DNA of 49,529 bases from Meiothermus sp. (GTDB taxonomy: Bacteria > Deinococcota > Deinococci > Deinococcales > Thermaceae). The stretch covers positions 1 to 49,529 of the forward strand of contig NZ_JANXCG010000043.1 of NCBI RefSeq assembly GCF_025060375.1. The letters are read 5' to 3'. Of the stretch, positions 25,529 through 34,448 are shown one piece after another. The stretch's first letter is position 1, and every line of letters starts with the position of its first letter. The position numbers and the translations under genes were made by a program. The notes beneath the pieces are model-generated. The model was not told where the DNA came from and made no database searches. It was given only the letters and a program-made list of their open reading frames with translations.

Positions 25529-26299
25529 CTATCGCCCCTGGAACCGCGGCGAGCGCTTCTCGTAAAAGGCCTGTACCCCCTCCTTGTGGTCCTGGGTCCG
25601 CCCCGCCACCTCCTGGAGCAGGGCCTCGTACTCGAGCACCTCCTCCAAGGTGGCCCCCGCACTGTACCTCAGGGCTCGCTTGATGAGGCCATAGGTCTTG
25701 GTGGGCCCTTGGGCCAGCTCCAAGGCCAGGCGGGCCACCTCCTGCTCAAAGGCCTCTACCGGCACCACCCGGTTCACCAAACCCAAAGCCAGGGCCTCCT
25801 CTGCGCTCAATCGGGGCGAGAGGGCGGCCAGCTCGTAGGCCCGCGCGTAGCCCACCAGGCGGGGCAGGTAGTAGTTCATCCCGGCATCGGGTATCAAACC
25901 GATCTTGCTGAAACCGGTGGTCAGAAGGGCATCCGCCGCAGCCACCCGCAGATCACAGGCCAAGGCCAAAGAGAGCCCGGCCCCCGCTGCGGCGCCGTGG
26001 ATGGCCGCCAGCACAGGCTTCTCCAAAGCGGCAATCCCCTCCACCACCGAGCGGTAGTTGCGCAGGTGGCCCTTGTAGGAAAGGCTCTGCCCTTCAAACT
26101 CACGCAGGTCTTGTCCCGAGCAGAAGCCCCGGCCTGCCCCCCTCAAGACCACCGCCCGCACCTCCGGAGCGGTGGCCTCCTTGGCAAAAGCCTTGCCAAG
26201 CTCCCGAAGCATCTCAGTGGTGAGGGCATTGATGGCCTCGGGTCGGTTCAGGGTCAGGGTCAGCACACCGTCCTTCAGCTCCCTCAGAAGCACGCTCAT
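25529..26299 (-). CDS. paaG: Crotonase-family enzyme, PaaG-like isomerase
   Basis: A 256-residue enoyl-CoA hydratase/isomerase family protein. The oxyanion-hole segments are GRGFCSGQDLREF and HGAAAGAGLSLALACDLRVA. KIGLIPDAGMNYYLPRLVG and the C-terminal AGRTQDHKEGVQAFYEKRSPRFQGR resemble PaaG, the isomerase that turns ring-epoxidised phenylacetyl-CoA into an oxepin. In the second glutamate position the sequence reads PDAG, as in PaaG, rather than the PGGGG of hydratases. It follows the other crotonase gene by nine bases. The rest of the phenylacetate pathway is not here, so the substrate is a family-level inference. Confidence 0.75.
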   Translation of the reverse strand: MSVLLRELKDGVLTLTLNRPEAINALTTEMLRELGKAFAKEATAPEVRAVVLRGAGRGFCSGQDLREFEGQSLSYKGHLRNYRSVVEGIAALEKPVLAAIHGAAAGAGLSLALACDLRVAAADALLTTGFSKIGLIPDAGMNYYLPRLVGYARAYELAALSPRLSAEEALALGLVNRVVPVEAFEQEVARLALELAQGPTKTYGLIKRALRYSAGATLEEVLEYEALLQEVAGRTQDHKEGVQAFYEKRSPRFQGR

Positions 26300-26308
26300 C
26301 TTTCCCTC

Positions 26309-27079
26309 CTAGCGCCCCTTCCAGACCGGCTTGCGCTTCTCCACAAAGGCCCGGGTGCCCTCAGCCTTGTCCTCGCTGCCAAAGGCTACCAGAAAGTTGC
26401 TGCGCTCCAGGGCCAGTCCAGCCTCCAGGCCAACCTCCAGCGCCCGGTTCACCGCATCCTTGGCCAGCCTCACCGCCAGCGGGGCCCGCTCAGCCATCCC
26501 TTGGGCCAGCTCCAACGCCTCCTCTAGATAGAGTTCTACCGGCACCACCCGGTTCACCAACCCGTGCTTGTAGGCCTCCCAGGCTGAAAGCACCCGGCCG
26601 GCCAGAATCACCTCCATCGCCAGGTACCTGCCCACCTGCCGGGTAAGGCGCTGGGTACCCCCACCCCCAGGAATGAGGCCCAGGTTGACCTCCGGCTGGG
26701 CGAACCGGGCCGTCTCAGAGGCCACAATAAGGTCGCAAAGCATGGCCAGCTCGCAGCCGCCCCCGTAGGCATAGCCCGAAACCGCAGCCACCAGGGGCTT
26801 GCGTGCCCGGCGCAAGACCTCATAGGCGTCGGCCCGTTGGCCCCGCAGCAGCTCAGGAAGGCTGGTCTTCTGGAACTCCAAAATGTCCGCCCCGGCAGCG
26901 AAAGCCCGCTCGTTTCCGGTAACGACGATGGCCCCTATGGCCTCATCCTGCTCAAAATCCCGCACCGCCTGGGCCAGCTCGTTTAGGGTCGCGGAGTTAA
27001 GCGCGTTGAGCTGTTCAGGCCGGTTGAGCCGCACCAACCCTACCCCACCGTGGGTCTCCACCAGAATGTTTTCGAACAT
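26309..27079 (-). CDS. Enoyl-CoA hydratase (crotonase)
   Basis: A 256-residue crotonase likely to hydrate short-chain trans-2-enoyl-CoA in beta-oxidation or in phenylacetyl-CoA breakdown (PaaF-like). Both catalytic glutamates are present, in GGGCELAMLCD and in FAQPEVNLGLIPGGGGTQRL. RAFAAGADILEF forms the first oxyanion-hole region, and the C-terminus SEDKAEGTRAFVEKRKPVWKGR is typical. It is first in an apparent operon with the PaaG-like gene and ruvA. A TAGACT box lies ten bases before its ATG. Confidence 0.85.
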   Translation of the reverse strand: MFENILVETHGGVGLVRLNRPEQLNALNSATLNELAQAVRDFEQDEAIGAIVVTGNERAFAAGADILEFQKTSLPELLRGQRADAYEVLRRARKPLVAAVSGYAYGGGCELAMLCDLIVASETARFAQPEVNLGLIPGGGGTQRLTRQVGRYLAMEVILAGRVLSAWEAYKHGLVNRVVPVELYLEEALELAQGMAERAPLAVRLAKDAVNRALEVGLEAGLALERSNFLVAFGSEDKAEGTRAFVEKRKPVWKGR

Positions 27080-27089
27080 AGCCGGAAAG

Positions 27090-27095
27090 AGTCTA
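27090..27095 (-). promoter_or_regulatory. -10 box of the crotonase-ruvA operon
   Basis: TAGACT on the minus strand, ten bases upstream of the ATG at 27079. No -35 consensus was seen. Confidence 0.45.
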
Positions 27096-27139
27096 CCCCC
27101 ACGCCTGGCCCATGGGAAGCGGCCCCTCCCTCCCGGCCC

Positions 27140-29875
27140 TCAGGGCCGTATGGCCTTCAGCGCCGCCTCGAGCAGGGACTTGTCCAGGGTGAGAACCTGG
27201 CCAAAGCGCAGGTAAACCAACCGCACCTCGGGCTCCAGACCCCAGGCCCGCCGCACAGCCTCCAGGTAGAGGCCAAGCTGAAAGTGGTAGCGTTCAGGCT
27301 GCAACTCGTGGTCGGTCTTGTAGTCCTCCAGGTACCAGCGCTCTCCCACCCGGTAAAGCCGGTCTATCACCCCTTGCCAGATTGTGCTGCCGATGGGCAG
27401 GGCCACCGCGAACTCAGCGTAGTCCTCATCGCGGGGCCAGGGAAGGGCTTCTCCCAACAAGGCATGGTACCTGACCAAAAGCTCCCGCACCTCGGCCATG
27501 ATGGCCTCCCGCTCTTCAGGGTCGTAGGGGAACATCACCTCCTGCGCCTCGAGGTTGGCCATCTCGTCCGGACGGCCGGGATGCCAGTTCTGTCCTATAG
27601 CGTAGTGCACCAGGGTACCCACCGCGCGCGCCCCCCCCAGGGGTTCCTCGCCCTCAGCAGGGTCCGGCAACGGCAGGGGCTCGGCCTCCAGGCGCTTGTA
27701 GGCCGAAGGGGAGAAGATAGGCGGAAAGGGCTCAAAACCGAACCGCCGCTCCGCCCAGGGCGAGGGAGAAGGCCTTTTGGGTGGGGCTGGGGGAGGCTCC
27801 AGCTCCACCTCCTGAAAGGGCCAGGTCCTCAAGCAGAAACTAGACTGGTCGTAGGGCCTGCTCTGGTGCCCCAGCCCCATCTCCTCCAATACCCCAGCCC
27901 AGCCCTCCACCCTCCGAGTCGGGTTCACGCTGCCGGTAAGCACCAGAACATCGCGGGCCCGCGAAGCCGCCACGTAGAAAAGCCGCAGGCTCTCCTCCTC
28001 CTCCAGCCTTCGGGCCCGAGCCTTGTACTCCTCGAAGAGGGGGGTTTCGGGAAGGGCTAGGCGCTGCACCAGCCGCTCCCCCTGAAGGTCCCGCCCCCCC
28101 AGGTACAAAGGGGCCTCGCGCCGGTCCAGCCCCCGGCCCAGGTCAAAAACCGCCACCAGCCGCCACTCAAGACCCTTGGCGCGGTGCACCGTAAGCACCT
28201 GCACCCCCTCGCCGGACTGGGGCACGTCCCCTGCATCGGCCTGATGGGAGAGGTGCTCCAGCCGCTCCAAAAGTCCCTCCAGGCTCACCGGGGGACGCGG
28301 AGCGAAGTAGAAGAGCAGCGCATCCACGTTCTCGCGGGCGCGGGGCTCCAGGAAGTCCTGGTAGGCTCTGCCACCTATCAAGGGAGCCCGGAGCAAAAAC
28401 TGCAGCGCCTCCAAAGGAGCCCTGTTCCTGATCTCCTCGCCAATGCGAAGAAGCCGGCGGTGGATCGAAGGGAAGCGCTGTCCCAGAGCCTGCAGGGGGT
28501 CGCTGGAGCGCAGCAACCCCTCCACTTCTGATAGGGTAAGGGGCCGAAGCCCGCCCTCCTCGGGTTGGCCAAAGGGGCTGCGCAAAAAGGCCGCCAGGGA
28601 CAGGCCGCGAGGATCAAGGGCGGCTTTCAGCGCGTGGTACAGGTCGCGCACCTCCACCCGCTCGTAGTAGCCCCGACCCTGCAGCAGCACATAGGGAACC
28701 CCCGTGGTCTGAAAGGCCCTTTCAAGGAAGGGAACGCTCCCATAAGCGCGCACCAGCACGGCCATCTGAGAAAAGGGTACCTCAACCGAAAGCGCCCGCA
28801 GCCGCTCGGCCAGCACCCAGGCCTCGTAAGCCCTGAGCGCCTCCAGCGGCCTCTCCCCCACCACCCAGTGCACCTCCAGCCGCCCCTGCTCAGGACGCAC
28901 CCCCTCCACCGGCGGGGCCTCTTCCGGTCCGAAGCCCCGACCCTGTTCGGCCAGGTGCTGGGTCAGGCGGTTCAGGAAGCGCACCAGGACCCGGCTGTGG
29001 CGGTAGGTTTTCTGTAGCGGAGGGAGGCGCTCGCCCTCCTGCAGGGCCTGACGAAATACCTCCACATCAGCGTTGCGAAAGGCGTAGATGGACTGCTTCG
29101 GGTCGCCCACAACCTCGACGGCCAGCCCAGCCCTCCGCAAGGCCCCAAAGAAGGCCCCTTGCAGGGGGTTCACATCCTGATACTCGTCCACCAAGAGCAC
29201 CTTCACCCGCTCCTGCACCCGCTCCAAGGCCCCGGGGTGGCGCACCAGCTCCAGGGCCTTCTGCTCGAGCTCCGCCAAAGGCAAGAGGGCCGCCCCGAGC
29301 CTGGCCTGGTAGGCCCCGTAGACGGCCTTGTAGACCTCCAGAAACTCTGCGTTGGCCTCGCCCTGGGCGGGCTCAAAGGTCTCGGCCAAGGAGCGCCGGC
29401 CAAAAAGGTAAAGCAGGGGCTCCTCCCAGGCCTCCAAATCGCGCCCGTAAAACGGATGAGCCGGATCCCGGGCCAGGTAGCACAGGGTCTTCCACTCCTC
29501 CTCAAAGAGGGCCCGGGCCTCCCACTCCCCCAAAACCACAAAGTCCGGGTCAAGGTGCAGGAGGGGTGCGGACAACCGGAGGCAGTGGGCCATAAAGCTG
29601 TGGATGGTGCTTAGGATGGCCCCGGGCAGCTCCCGCTGAGCCTCCTCAAAAGCCCGGCGGTCCTTGGGGAGGAGCTCGTAGCCCTGGTAGCGGCCGTTTT
29701 GCAAAACCTCCGCGATGGCCAACCCCACCCGCACCCGCAGTTCATCGGCCGCCTTGTGGGTAAAGGTCACGCCCGCAATGCGGCGCAGAGGCGTTCCGGA
29801 GGCGATAAGCTCGAGGTAGCGCCGAACCAAGGCGCTGGTCTTTCCAGTGCCAGCAGAGGCAACGCGGACTTTCAC
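27140..29875 (-). CDS. addA: AddA-like UvrD-family helicase-nuclease
   Basis: A 911-residue superfamily 1A helicase with a C-terminal nuclease, as in AddA/RecB enzymes that process double-strand breaks. Motifs: P-loop ASAGTGKTSALV (5-16), VTFTHKAADEL, and LLVDEYQDVNPLQ (motif II). VVGDPKQSIYAFRNAD, YRHSRVLVRFLN, VLTVHRAKGLEW and LFYVAASRARDVLVLTG follow. Near 835-855 GVIDRLYR and YLEDYKTD give the RecB nuclease signature D-(x)n-D-x-K, and QLGLYLEAV supplies the final Gln/Tyr motif. I chose GTG at 29875 because it begins exactly before the P-loop strand and a TAAGCT box lies seven bases upstream. Its likely partner is the AddB-like protein 12 kb to the right. Confidence 0.85.
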   Translation of the reverse strand: MKVRVASAGTGKTSALVRRYLELIASGTPLRRIAGVTFTHKAADELRVRVGLAIAEVLQNGRYQGYELLPKDRRAFEEAQRELPGAILSTIHSFMAHCLRLSAPLLHLDPDFVVLGEWEARALFEEEWKTLCYLARDPAHPFYGRDLEAWEEPLLYLFGRRSLAETFEPAQGEANAEFLEVYKAVYGAYQARLGAALLPLAELEQKALELVRHPGALERVQERVKVLLVDEYQDVNPLQGAFFGALRRAGLAVEVVGDPKQSIYAFRNADVEVFRQALQEGERLPPLQKTYRHSRVLVRFLNRLTQHLAEQGRGFGPEEAPPVEGVRPEQGRLEVHWVVGERPLEALRAYEAWVLAERLRALSVEVPFSQMAVLVRAYGSVPFLERAFQTTGVPYVLLQGRGYYERVEVRDLYHALKAALDPRGLSLAAFLRSPFGQPEEGGLRPLTLSEVEGLLRSSDPLQALGQRFPSIHRRLLRIGEEIRNRAPLEALQFLLRAPLIGGRAYQDFLEPRARENVDALLFYFAPRPPVSLEGLLERLEHLSHQADAGDVPQSGEGVQVLTVHRAKGLEWRLVAVFDLGRGLDRREAPLYLGGRDLQGERLVQRLALPETPLFEEYKARARRLEEEESLRLFYVAASRARDVLVLTGSVNPTRRVEGWAGVLEEMGLGHQSRPYDQSSFCLRTWPFQEVELEPPPAPPKRPSPSPWAERRFGFEPFPPIFSPSAYKRLEAEPLPLPDPAEGEEPLGGARAVGTLVHYAIGQNWHPGRPDEMANLEAQEVMFPYDPEEREAIMAEVRELLVRYHALLGEALPWPRDEDYAEFAVALPIGSTIWQGVIDRLYRVGERWYLEDYKTDHELQPERYHFQLGLYLEAVRRAWGLEPEVRLVYLRFGQVLTLDKSLLEAALKAIRP

Positions 29876-29888
29876 CAAATAGAGCTTA
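29876..29888 (-). promoter_or_regulatory. Leaderless -10 box of addA
   Basis: TAAGCT (29888-29883, minus strand), seven bases before the GTG at 29875. It lies back-to-back with the aminotransferase promoter. Confidence 0.5.
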
Positions 29889-29918
29889 CCGGAAAATGAG
29901 GTCCCAGCCGCACCTGGC

Positions 29919-29947
29919 TTGGCAAAGTCTGGGAAAGCCAGTATAAC
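29919..29947 (+). promoter_or_regulatory. Promoter of the aminotransferase gene
   Basis: TTGGCA (29919-29924), 17-base spacer, TATAAC (29942-29947). Transcription would start about nine bases before the GTG at 29963. Confidence 0.6.
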
Positions 29948-29962
29948 AAGCGGTAGAGGACT

Positions 29963-30820
29963 GTGAGGTACACTTACATCAACGGGCACATACTGGAGCA
30001 CGCCCAGGCCACCCTGCACATCTCCGACCTGGGGCTTCGGCGTGGTTACGCCGTTTTTGAGTTCTTTCGTGTTCTAAAGGGAGTCCCGGTTTTCCTGGAA
30101 GACCACCTAGAGCGATTTGCCCACTCAGCAGCGCTCCTGGAGCTGGAGCCCCCCCATGGCCCAGAGGAGCTAGCCCGGGTCGTGCTCGAGCTCATAGACC
30201 ACAACGGGATGACCGAAGGGGGCATCCAGATGCTCCTCACCGGGGGCTACTCGGAGGATGCCTTTACCCCCGGGCAGCCCAACCTAATCGTCACGCCTAT
30301 CCCCGTGAACCCGCCCCCCCGCCAGCTGTACGAAAAGGGTGGCAAGATCATCCTGCACATGAACCGGCGCGAGCTGCCCGAGGCCAAGACCACCGACTAC
30401 CTGGTGGCTGTGCGGCTTGCCAAGCGGGCGCGGGCCCAAGGGGCTACCGAGGTGGTCTACCACGATGGACAGTGGGTCTCAGAAGGAGGCCGCAGCAGCC
30501 TCCTGCTGGTCAAAAACGGCGTGCTGGTCACCGCCAAAGAGGGGGTGCTCCCCGGCATCACCCGCAAACACCTCTTGCAGGTAGCCCGCCCACTGCTGCC
30601 CATAGAAGAACGCCCCATCGCCCTAGAAGAGCTTATGCATGCCGACGAGGTGCTCCTGACCGGGGCCACGCGGCAGGTCATGCCCATCACCCAAATTGAG
30701 GATCAGCCTGTGGGCGACGGCCAAGTGGGACCCTGGGCCAAGGCCCTGATGGGGGCATTTCAAAGGCACCTCGAGGCTTACCTGAGCCAGCGCGGGGCCA
30801 ATGCTCCTCGCAAGGTCTAG
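29963..30820 (+). CDS. Class IV PLP-dependent aminotransferase
   Basis: A 285-residue fold-type IV PLP enzyme, the group of branched-chain aminotransferases, D-amino-acid aminotransferases and aminodeoxychorismate lyases. It begins YINGHILEHAQATLHISDLGLRRGYAVFEFFRV. The Schiff-base lysine is Lys142 in PEAKTTDYL. The pyridine-nitrogen glutamate is Glu174 in WVSEGGRSSLLLVKNG, and VLPGITRKHLL binds the cofactor phosphate. The motifs do not separate the subfamilies with certainty; a D-amino-acid or branched-chain transaminase are both possible. The GTG start lies about nine bases behind the predicted transcription start. Confidence 0.8.
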   Translation: MRYTYINGHILEHAQATLHISDLGLRRGYAVFEFFRVLKGVPVFLEDHLERFAHSAALLELEPPHGPEELARVVLELIDHNGMTEGGIQMLLTGGYSEDAFTPGQPNLIVTPIPVNPPPRQLYEKGGKIILHMNRRELPEAKTTDYLVAVRLAKRARAQGATEVVYHDGQWVSEGGRSSLLLVKNGVLVTAKEGVLPGITRKHLLQVARPLLPIEERPIALEELMHADEVLLTGATRQVMPITQIEDQPVGDGQVGPWAKALMGAFQRHLEAYLSQRGANAPRKV

Positions 30821-30847
30821 CCACAAGCGCTTGCTGGCGAGCCGAGG

Positions 30848-30869
30848 GAAACCTTTCCCAGCGAAAGGG
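30848..30869 (-). terminator. Weak hairpin after tRNA-Arg
   Basis: CCTTTC and GAAAGG (30852-30868) pair around a five-base loop just past the tRNA 3' end. Only a TTT follows on the minus strand, so terminator function is uncertain. Confidence 0.35.
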
Positions 30870-30870
30870 C

Positions 30871-30946
30871 TGGCGCGCCCGGGAGGATTCGAACCCCCGA
30901 CCTACCGCTTAGAAGGCGGCTGCTCTATCCGCTGAGCTACGGGCGC
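30871..30946 (-). tRNA. tRNA-Arg (anticodon TCT)
   Basis: A complete 76-base cloverleaf. The acceptor arms are GCGCCCG and CGGGCGC with discriminator G and an encoded CCA end. The D arm is GCTC/GAGC. The anticodon loop CTTCTAA between GCCGC and GCGGT gives anticodon TCT, which reads AGA and AGG. The T arm is GGGGG-TTCGAAT-CCTCC. Beyond its 5' end (30947-31172) I find no gene I can support. Confidence 0.97.
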
Positions 30947-31172
30947 ACGGGGCCTAGAGCGGCCAGCGATAGTTTAGCAGACTCGAGGCTCCACGCCCAC
31001 CAAAGCCACGTAGAGGTCGGCCACAACAGGCGGTGCACCGAGCCCACAAGCCAGGGGCTGACGCCTTGAAACCAATGCGGTTAATCCCAAGCACGAGGTA
31101 GGCGGAAAACCCCAGCACCCTCGGGTACACAGGCCTCTCCCACTGGGGAGGAAGGAGGCCCCTCGAAAGGCC

Positions 31173-32018
31173 TCACCGGGCAGCCTGCCCCCTGCGGACG
31201 CTGGCCGCTCGAGCCTCTCCCTCACCGCCCACCAGCAGGGGCAGCAATTGGGCCGCCGTAGCGATAGCAATAGCCTCCGGGGCCTTGCTCTGGGTGAGGG
31301 GTAGGCCGATGGGGCAGGTCACGCGGGCCAGGTCGGTCTGGGATAGGCCCTGCTGCAACAGCTTCTGCTGAAAGTTGCGCCACTTGACCGCCGAGCCAAT
31401 CAGGCCGATAAAGCCCAGGTCGCCCCGGCGTAGGGCAGCCTCGAGCACGAACAGGTCCTCGGCGTGATCGTGGGTCATGACGACCAGGTGGGCCCCAGCA
31501 GGCAGGTCCTGAACGACGCTGTCTGGGATGGGGGCCTGAAAGACCCGCAGCCTTGCCGCGCCCTGGAGGGGCCTCAGGCGCTCCTCGCTGAGCATGGCGG
31601 GCCTTGAGTCCACCAGCCACAGCTCAATAGGCAGAATGGAGAGCACCTTAGCCAGGGCCAGGCCCACATGCCCCACCCCAAAGAGGGCCACCGTGGGGCG
31701 AATGGGGTGGACGGCCTCGAGCAGAACCTGCACCTCCCCCCCACAGCACTGCACCCCGTGCTCAGCGGGAGCCCGCTCAGTAAGGCGCAGGGTGTGCACC
31801 TGGGGGGTCGTCCCCCCCTCCTCCAGCACCTTCCGGGCCAGCCCAATGGCGGTGGCCTCGAGGTTTCCCCCGCCGATGGTGCCGTACACCGCCTCGGCTG
31901 TCACCAGCATCTTGGTCCCCGCCTCACGGGGCGCATGACCTCGCACCGAGAGCAGGGTTACCATCACCAACGGCACCTTCTGCTCGGTCAGGCGGGCCAG
32001 GTGCTCAAACCACAGCAT
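31173..32018 (-). CDS. xdhC: XdhC-family molybdenum cofactor insertion/maturation protein
   Basis: XdhC binds and sulfurates molybdenum cofactor and loads it into xanthine dehydrogenase. The 281-residue form begins MLWFEHLARLTEQKVPLVMVTLLSVRGHAPREAGTKM. It carries the domain signatures GTIGGGNLEA, VQCCGGEVQVLLE, the Rossmann motif VALFGVGHVGLALAKVL and MTHDHAEDLFVLEAAL. FIGLIGSAVKWRNF follows. It is third in the xdhABC operon. The start is uncertain: an upstream TTG at 32126 or GTG at 32036 would extend it, but those residues do not look like the family. The ATG at 32018 has only a weak ribosome-binding site. Two adjacent cysteines in the CCGG motif are kept. Confidence 0.88.
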   Translation of the reverse strand: MLWFEHLARLTEQKVPLVMVTLLSVRGHAPREAGTKMLVTAEAVYGTIGGGNLEATAIGLARKVLEEGGTTPQVHTLRLTERAPAEHGVQCCGGEVQVLLEAVHPIRPTVALFGVGHVGLALAKVLSILPIELWLVDSRPAMLSEERLRPLQGAARLRVFQAPIPDSVVQDLPAGAHLVVMTHDHAEDLFVLEAALRRGDLGFIGLIGSAVKWRNFQQKLLQQGLSQTDLARVTCPIGLPLTQSKAPEAIAIATAAQLLPLLVGGEGEARAASVRRGQAAR

Positions 32019-32135
32019 CCTCAACACCAGGTCCACATCGGGGCTTTTGGACCAACCCTCGAGCCGGCTCGAGGGATGAAGTTCGTGAGCATTGGCAACC
32101 CCCACTGCTCGCCCAGTCCGGTCCAACCAGCCCCA

Positions 32136-34448
32136 TCAATCCCCCGTAACCAAGGCCCTCTGCCGCACCTTCTCTATCGCCCAGTAGACCGCCTCGGGTG
32201 TGGCCGGCGAGGCCAGTTCTACAATGCCCCCTCCTCCAAAAGCTGCTACCGCATCCTTCAGGGCCTCGCGCACCGAGATGGCCAGCATCAGGGGGGGCTC
32301 CCCCACCGCTTTGGAACCGTACACCACCCCTGGCTCGGTGGCCCTGGGCAGAAGCCGCACGTTGAAGACCTCGGGCAGCTCGGAGAAGCTGGGCAGCTTG
32401 TAGGTGCTGGCCGAGCGGGTCGCTACCTGGCCCTTCTCATCCCAGCGCAGGTCCTCCAGGGTAAGCCAGCCCAGGCCCTGGATGAAGCCTCCCTCTACCT
32501 GGCCCAGATCCACCAGGGGTGAGAGCGAGTCGCCCACGTCGTGGAGGATGTCCACCCGGCGCAGGGTGTACTGCCCTGTAAAGCCATCCACCTCCACCTC
32601 GCTCACCGCAGCTCCAAAGGCGAAGTAGTGGAAGGGCTTGCCCCACATGCGGGCCTTGTCCCAGTGAAGCCCCGGGGTGCGGTAGAAACCGTCGGCGAAG
32701 AGCTGCACCCGCTGGGCGTAAGCAGCCCTCACCACCTCAGCGAAGCTCAAACGCTCCTCGGGCTTCCAGAGGCTCCAGACCTGGCCGTTTTCAAAGACCA
32801 CGTCGGCCGGATTGACCCCAAACCGCTGCGCAGCCACCCCAGCCAGGCGGACCTTTATCTTCTCGCAGGCCAATTTGACCGCGGCCCCGTTCAAATCGGC
32901 TCCGGTGGAGGCGGCAGTAGCCGAGGTGTTGGGCACCTTATCGGTGCGGGTGGGCATCACCCGGATGGCGTCGAGGGGTACCCCCAGGGCCTCGGCGGCA
33001 ATCTGCTGAATCTTGGTGTGCAGCCCCTGGCCCATCTCGGTGCCGCCGTGGTTGACCTGCACCGAGCCGTCCTGGTACACGAGCACCAACGCCCCAGCCT
33101 GGTTGTAGGCGGTGAAGTTGAAGGAAATCCCGAACTTGACCGGGGTGATGGCAATCCCCCGCTTGCGGTGGGGGTTTTTCTGGTTGAACTCAGCCACCTC
33201 GAGCCGCCGTTCCTCAAACAGAGCACTGCGCTTGAGCTCCTCCCAGATGAGCTGAATACGCTCTACATCCTTCACTTCCTGGCCGTAGGGGGTGATGTTT
33301 CTGCTCCCCTCTCGCCGGTAGAAGTTGCGCTCCCGCACCACCTCCGGCGGCAGACCCAGGCTGCGGGCCACCCGGTCCAGGATCTCCTCAATGAAGACCA
33401 TCCCTTGCGGTCCCCCAAAGCCCCGGAAGGCGGTCTGGGAGGTCTTGTGGGTCTTGCAAACCCGGCCCACCGCCCGCAGGTTTGGGATGTAGTAGGCGTT
33501 GTCCACATGGCAAAGCGCCCGGGCCATCACCGGCTCGCTTAGGTCCTGCGACCAGCCGCCATCGGAAAAAAGCTCTATATGCAGGGCGTTTAGCAGACCG
33601 TCCTCGGAAAAACCCACCTTGTAGCGGGCGTAGAAGGGGTGGCGCTTCCCGGTAAGAACAATGTCCTGGAGGCGGTTGAGCCGCACCCGCACCGGCCGCC
33701 CGGTGAGGTAGGCCCCTAGGGCCGCCACCGCCGCGTAGGGATTGGCCTGGACCTCCTTGCCGCCGAAGCCCCCGCCCATCCGGATGCACTGCACCGTGAC
33801 CCGGTTGCGAGGCAGGCCCAGCACCTGGGCCACGATCTCCTGGGTCTCCGAAGGGTGCTGGGTGGAGGAGTGCACGAAGACCTGGCCCGACTCGTCGAGC
33901 AGGGCTATGGAGGCCTGGGTCTCGAGGTAAAAGTGTTCCTGCCCGCCCAGCTCGAGCCTTCCCTCCAGCACCCGCGCCGAAGCCCTGAGGCCCGCCTCCA
34001 CATCCCCCCGACGAACCTCCAAGGTAGCCCCCTGGAAACTCCCCTGGCGGATGGCCTCCTCCACGCTGAGGATGGCCGGCAGGGGCTCATAGGCCACCTC
34101 AACCCGCTCGGCCCCCAGCCGGGCAGCCTCCTCGCTTTCAGCCAGCACCCAGGCCACCGCCTGGCCAAAGTACATGACCTCCTCGGGAAAGAGCGGCTCA
34201 TCGCCCTTTAGGCCCGAGTCGTTGAGCCCCGGCACATCCCTCGCGGTGAGCACCCGCACCACCCCCGGCACCGCCAGGGCCGGCTCCGTTTCCATGCGCA
34301 GGACGCGGGCGTGGGCATGGGGGGCCTGCACCGGCCAGGCGTGAAGGGCGTTTGGGTAGCGCGGCAGCAGGTCGTCGGTGTAGAGGGCCTGGCCCGTCAC
34401 GTGCAGGGGAGCCGACTCGTGGGGAATGGCCTTTCCGACCAATTTCAT
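32136..34448 (-). CDS. xdhB: Xanthine dehydrogenase, molybdopterin-binding subunit
   Basis: The catalytic subunit, which hydroxylates hypoxanthine and xanthine at a molybdenum centre. The 770 residues begin AIPHESAPLHVTGQALYTDD, as in XdhB proteins. Molybdopterin-contacting motifs include GGQEHFYLETQASIA, CIRMGGGFGGKE and TAFRGFGGPQGM. GTEMGQGLHTKIQQIAAEALG and ATAASTGADLNGAAV follow. The catalytic glutamate lies in YGSKAVGEPPLMLA near the C-terminus. Its ATG overlaps the xdhA stop by four bases (ATGA), so the subunits are translationally coupled. Length is normal. Substrate could in principle be another purine or aldehyde, but the QEHFYLE and VGEPPL signatures favour xanthine dehydrogenase. 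Confidence 0.93.
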   Translation of the reverse strand: MKLVGKAIPHESAPLHVTGQALYTDDLLPRYPNALHAWPVQAPHAHARVLRMETEPALAVPGVVRVLTARDVPGLNDSGLKGDEPLFPEEVMYFGQAVAWVLAESEEAARLGAERVEVAYEPLPAILSVEEAIRQGSFQGATLEVRRGDVEAGLRASARVLEGRLELGGQEHFYLETQASIALLDESGQVFVHSSTQHPSETQEIVAQVLGLPRNRVTVQCIRMGGGFGGKEVQANPYAAVAALGAYLTGRPVRVRLNRLQDIVLTGKRHPFYARYKVGFSEDGLLNALHIELFSDGGWSQDLSEPVMARALCHVDNAYYIPNLRAVGRVCKTHKTSQTAFRGFGGPQGMVFIEEILDRVARSLGLPPEVVRERNFYRREGSRNITPYGQEVKDVERIQLIWEELKRSALFEERRLEVAEFNQKNPHRKRGIAITPVKFGISFNFTAYNQAGALVLVYQDGSVQVNHGGTEMGQGLHTKIQQIAAEALGVPLDAIRVMPTRTDKVPNTSATAASTGADLNGAAVKLACEKIKVRLAGVAAQRFGVNPADVVFENGQVWSLWKPEERLSFAEVVRAAYAQRVQLFADGFYRTPGLHWDKARMWGKPFHYFAFGAAVSEVEVDGFTGQYTLRRVDILHDVGDSLSPLVDLGQVEGGFIQGLGWLTLEDLRWDEKGQVATRSASTYKLPSFSELPEVFNVRLLPRATEPGVVYGSKAVGEPPLMLAISVREALKDAVAAFGGGGIVELASPATPEAVYWAIEKVRQRALVTGD

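Noticed and set aside
30974-31270. 98-residue minus-strand frame overlapping the xdhC 3' end
   Set aside because: It starts inside xdhC in another frame, has a cysteine/proline-rich composition and no ribosome-binding site. At most it reflects a decayed remnant, listed as a weak finding.
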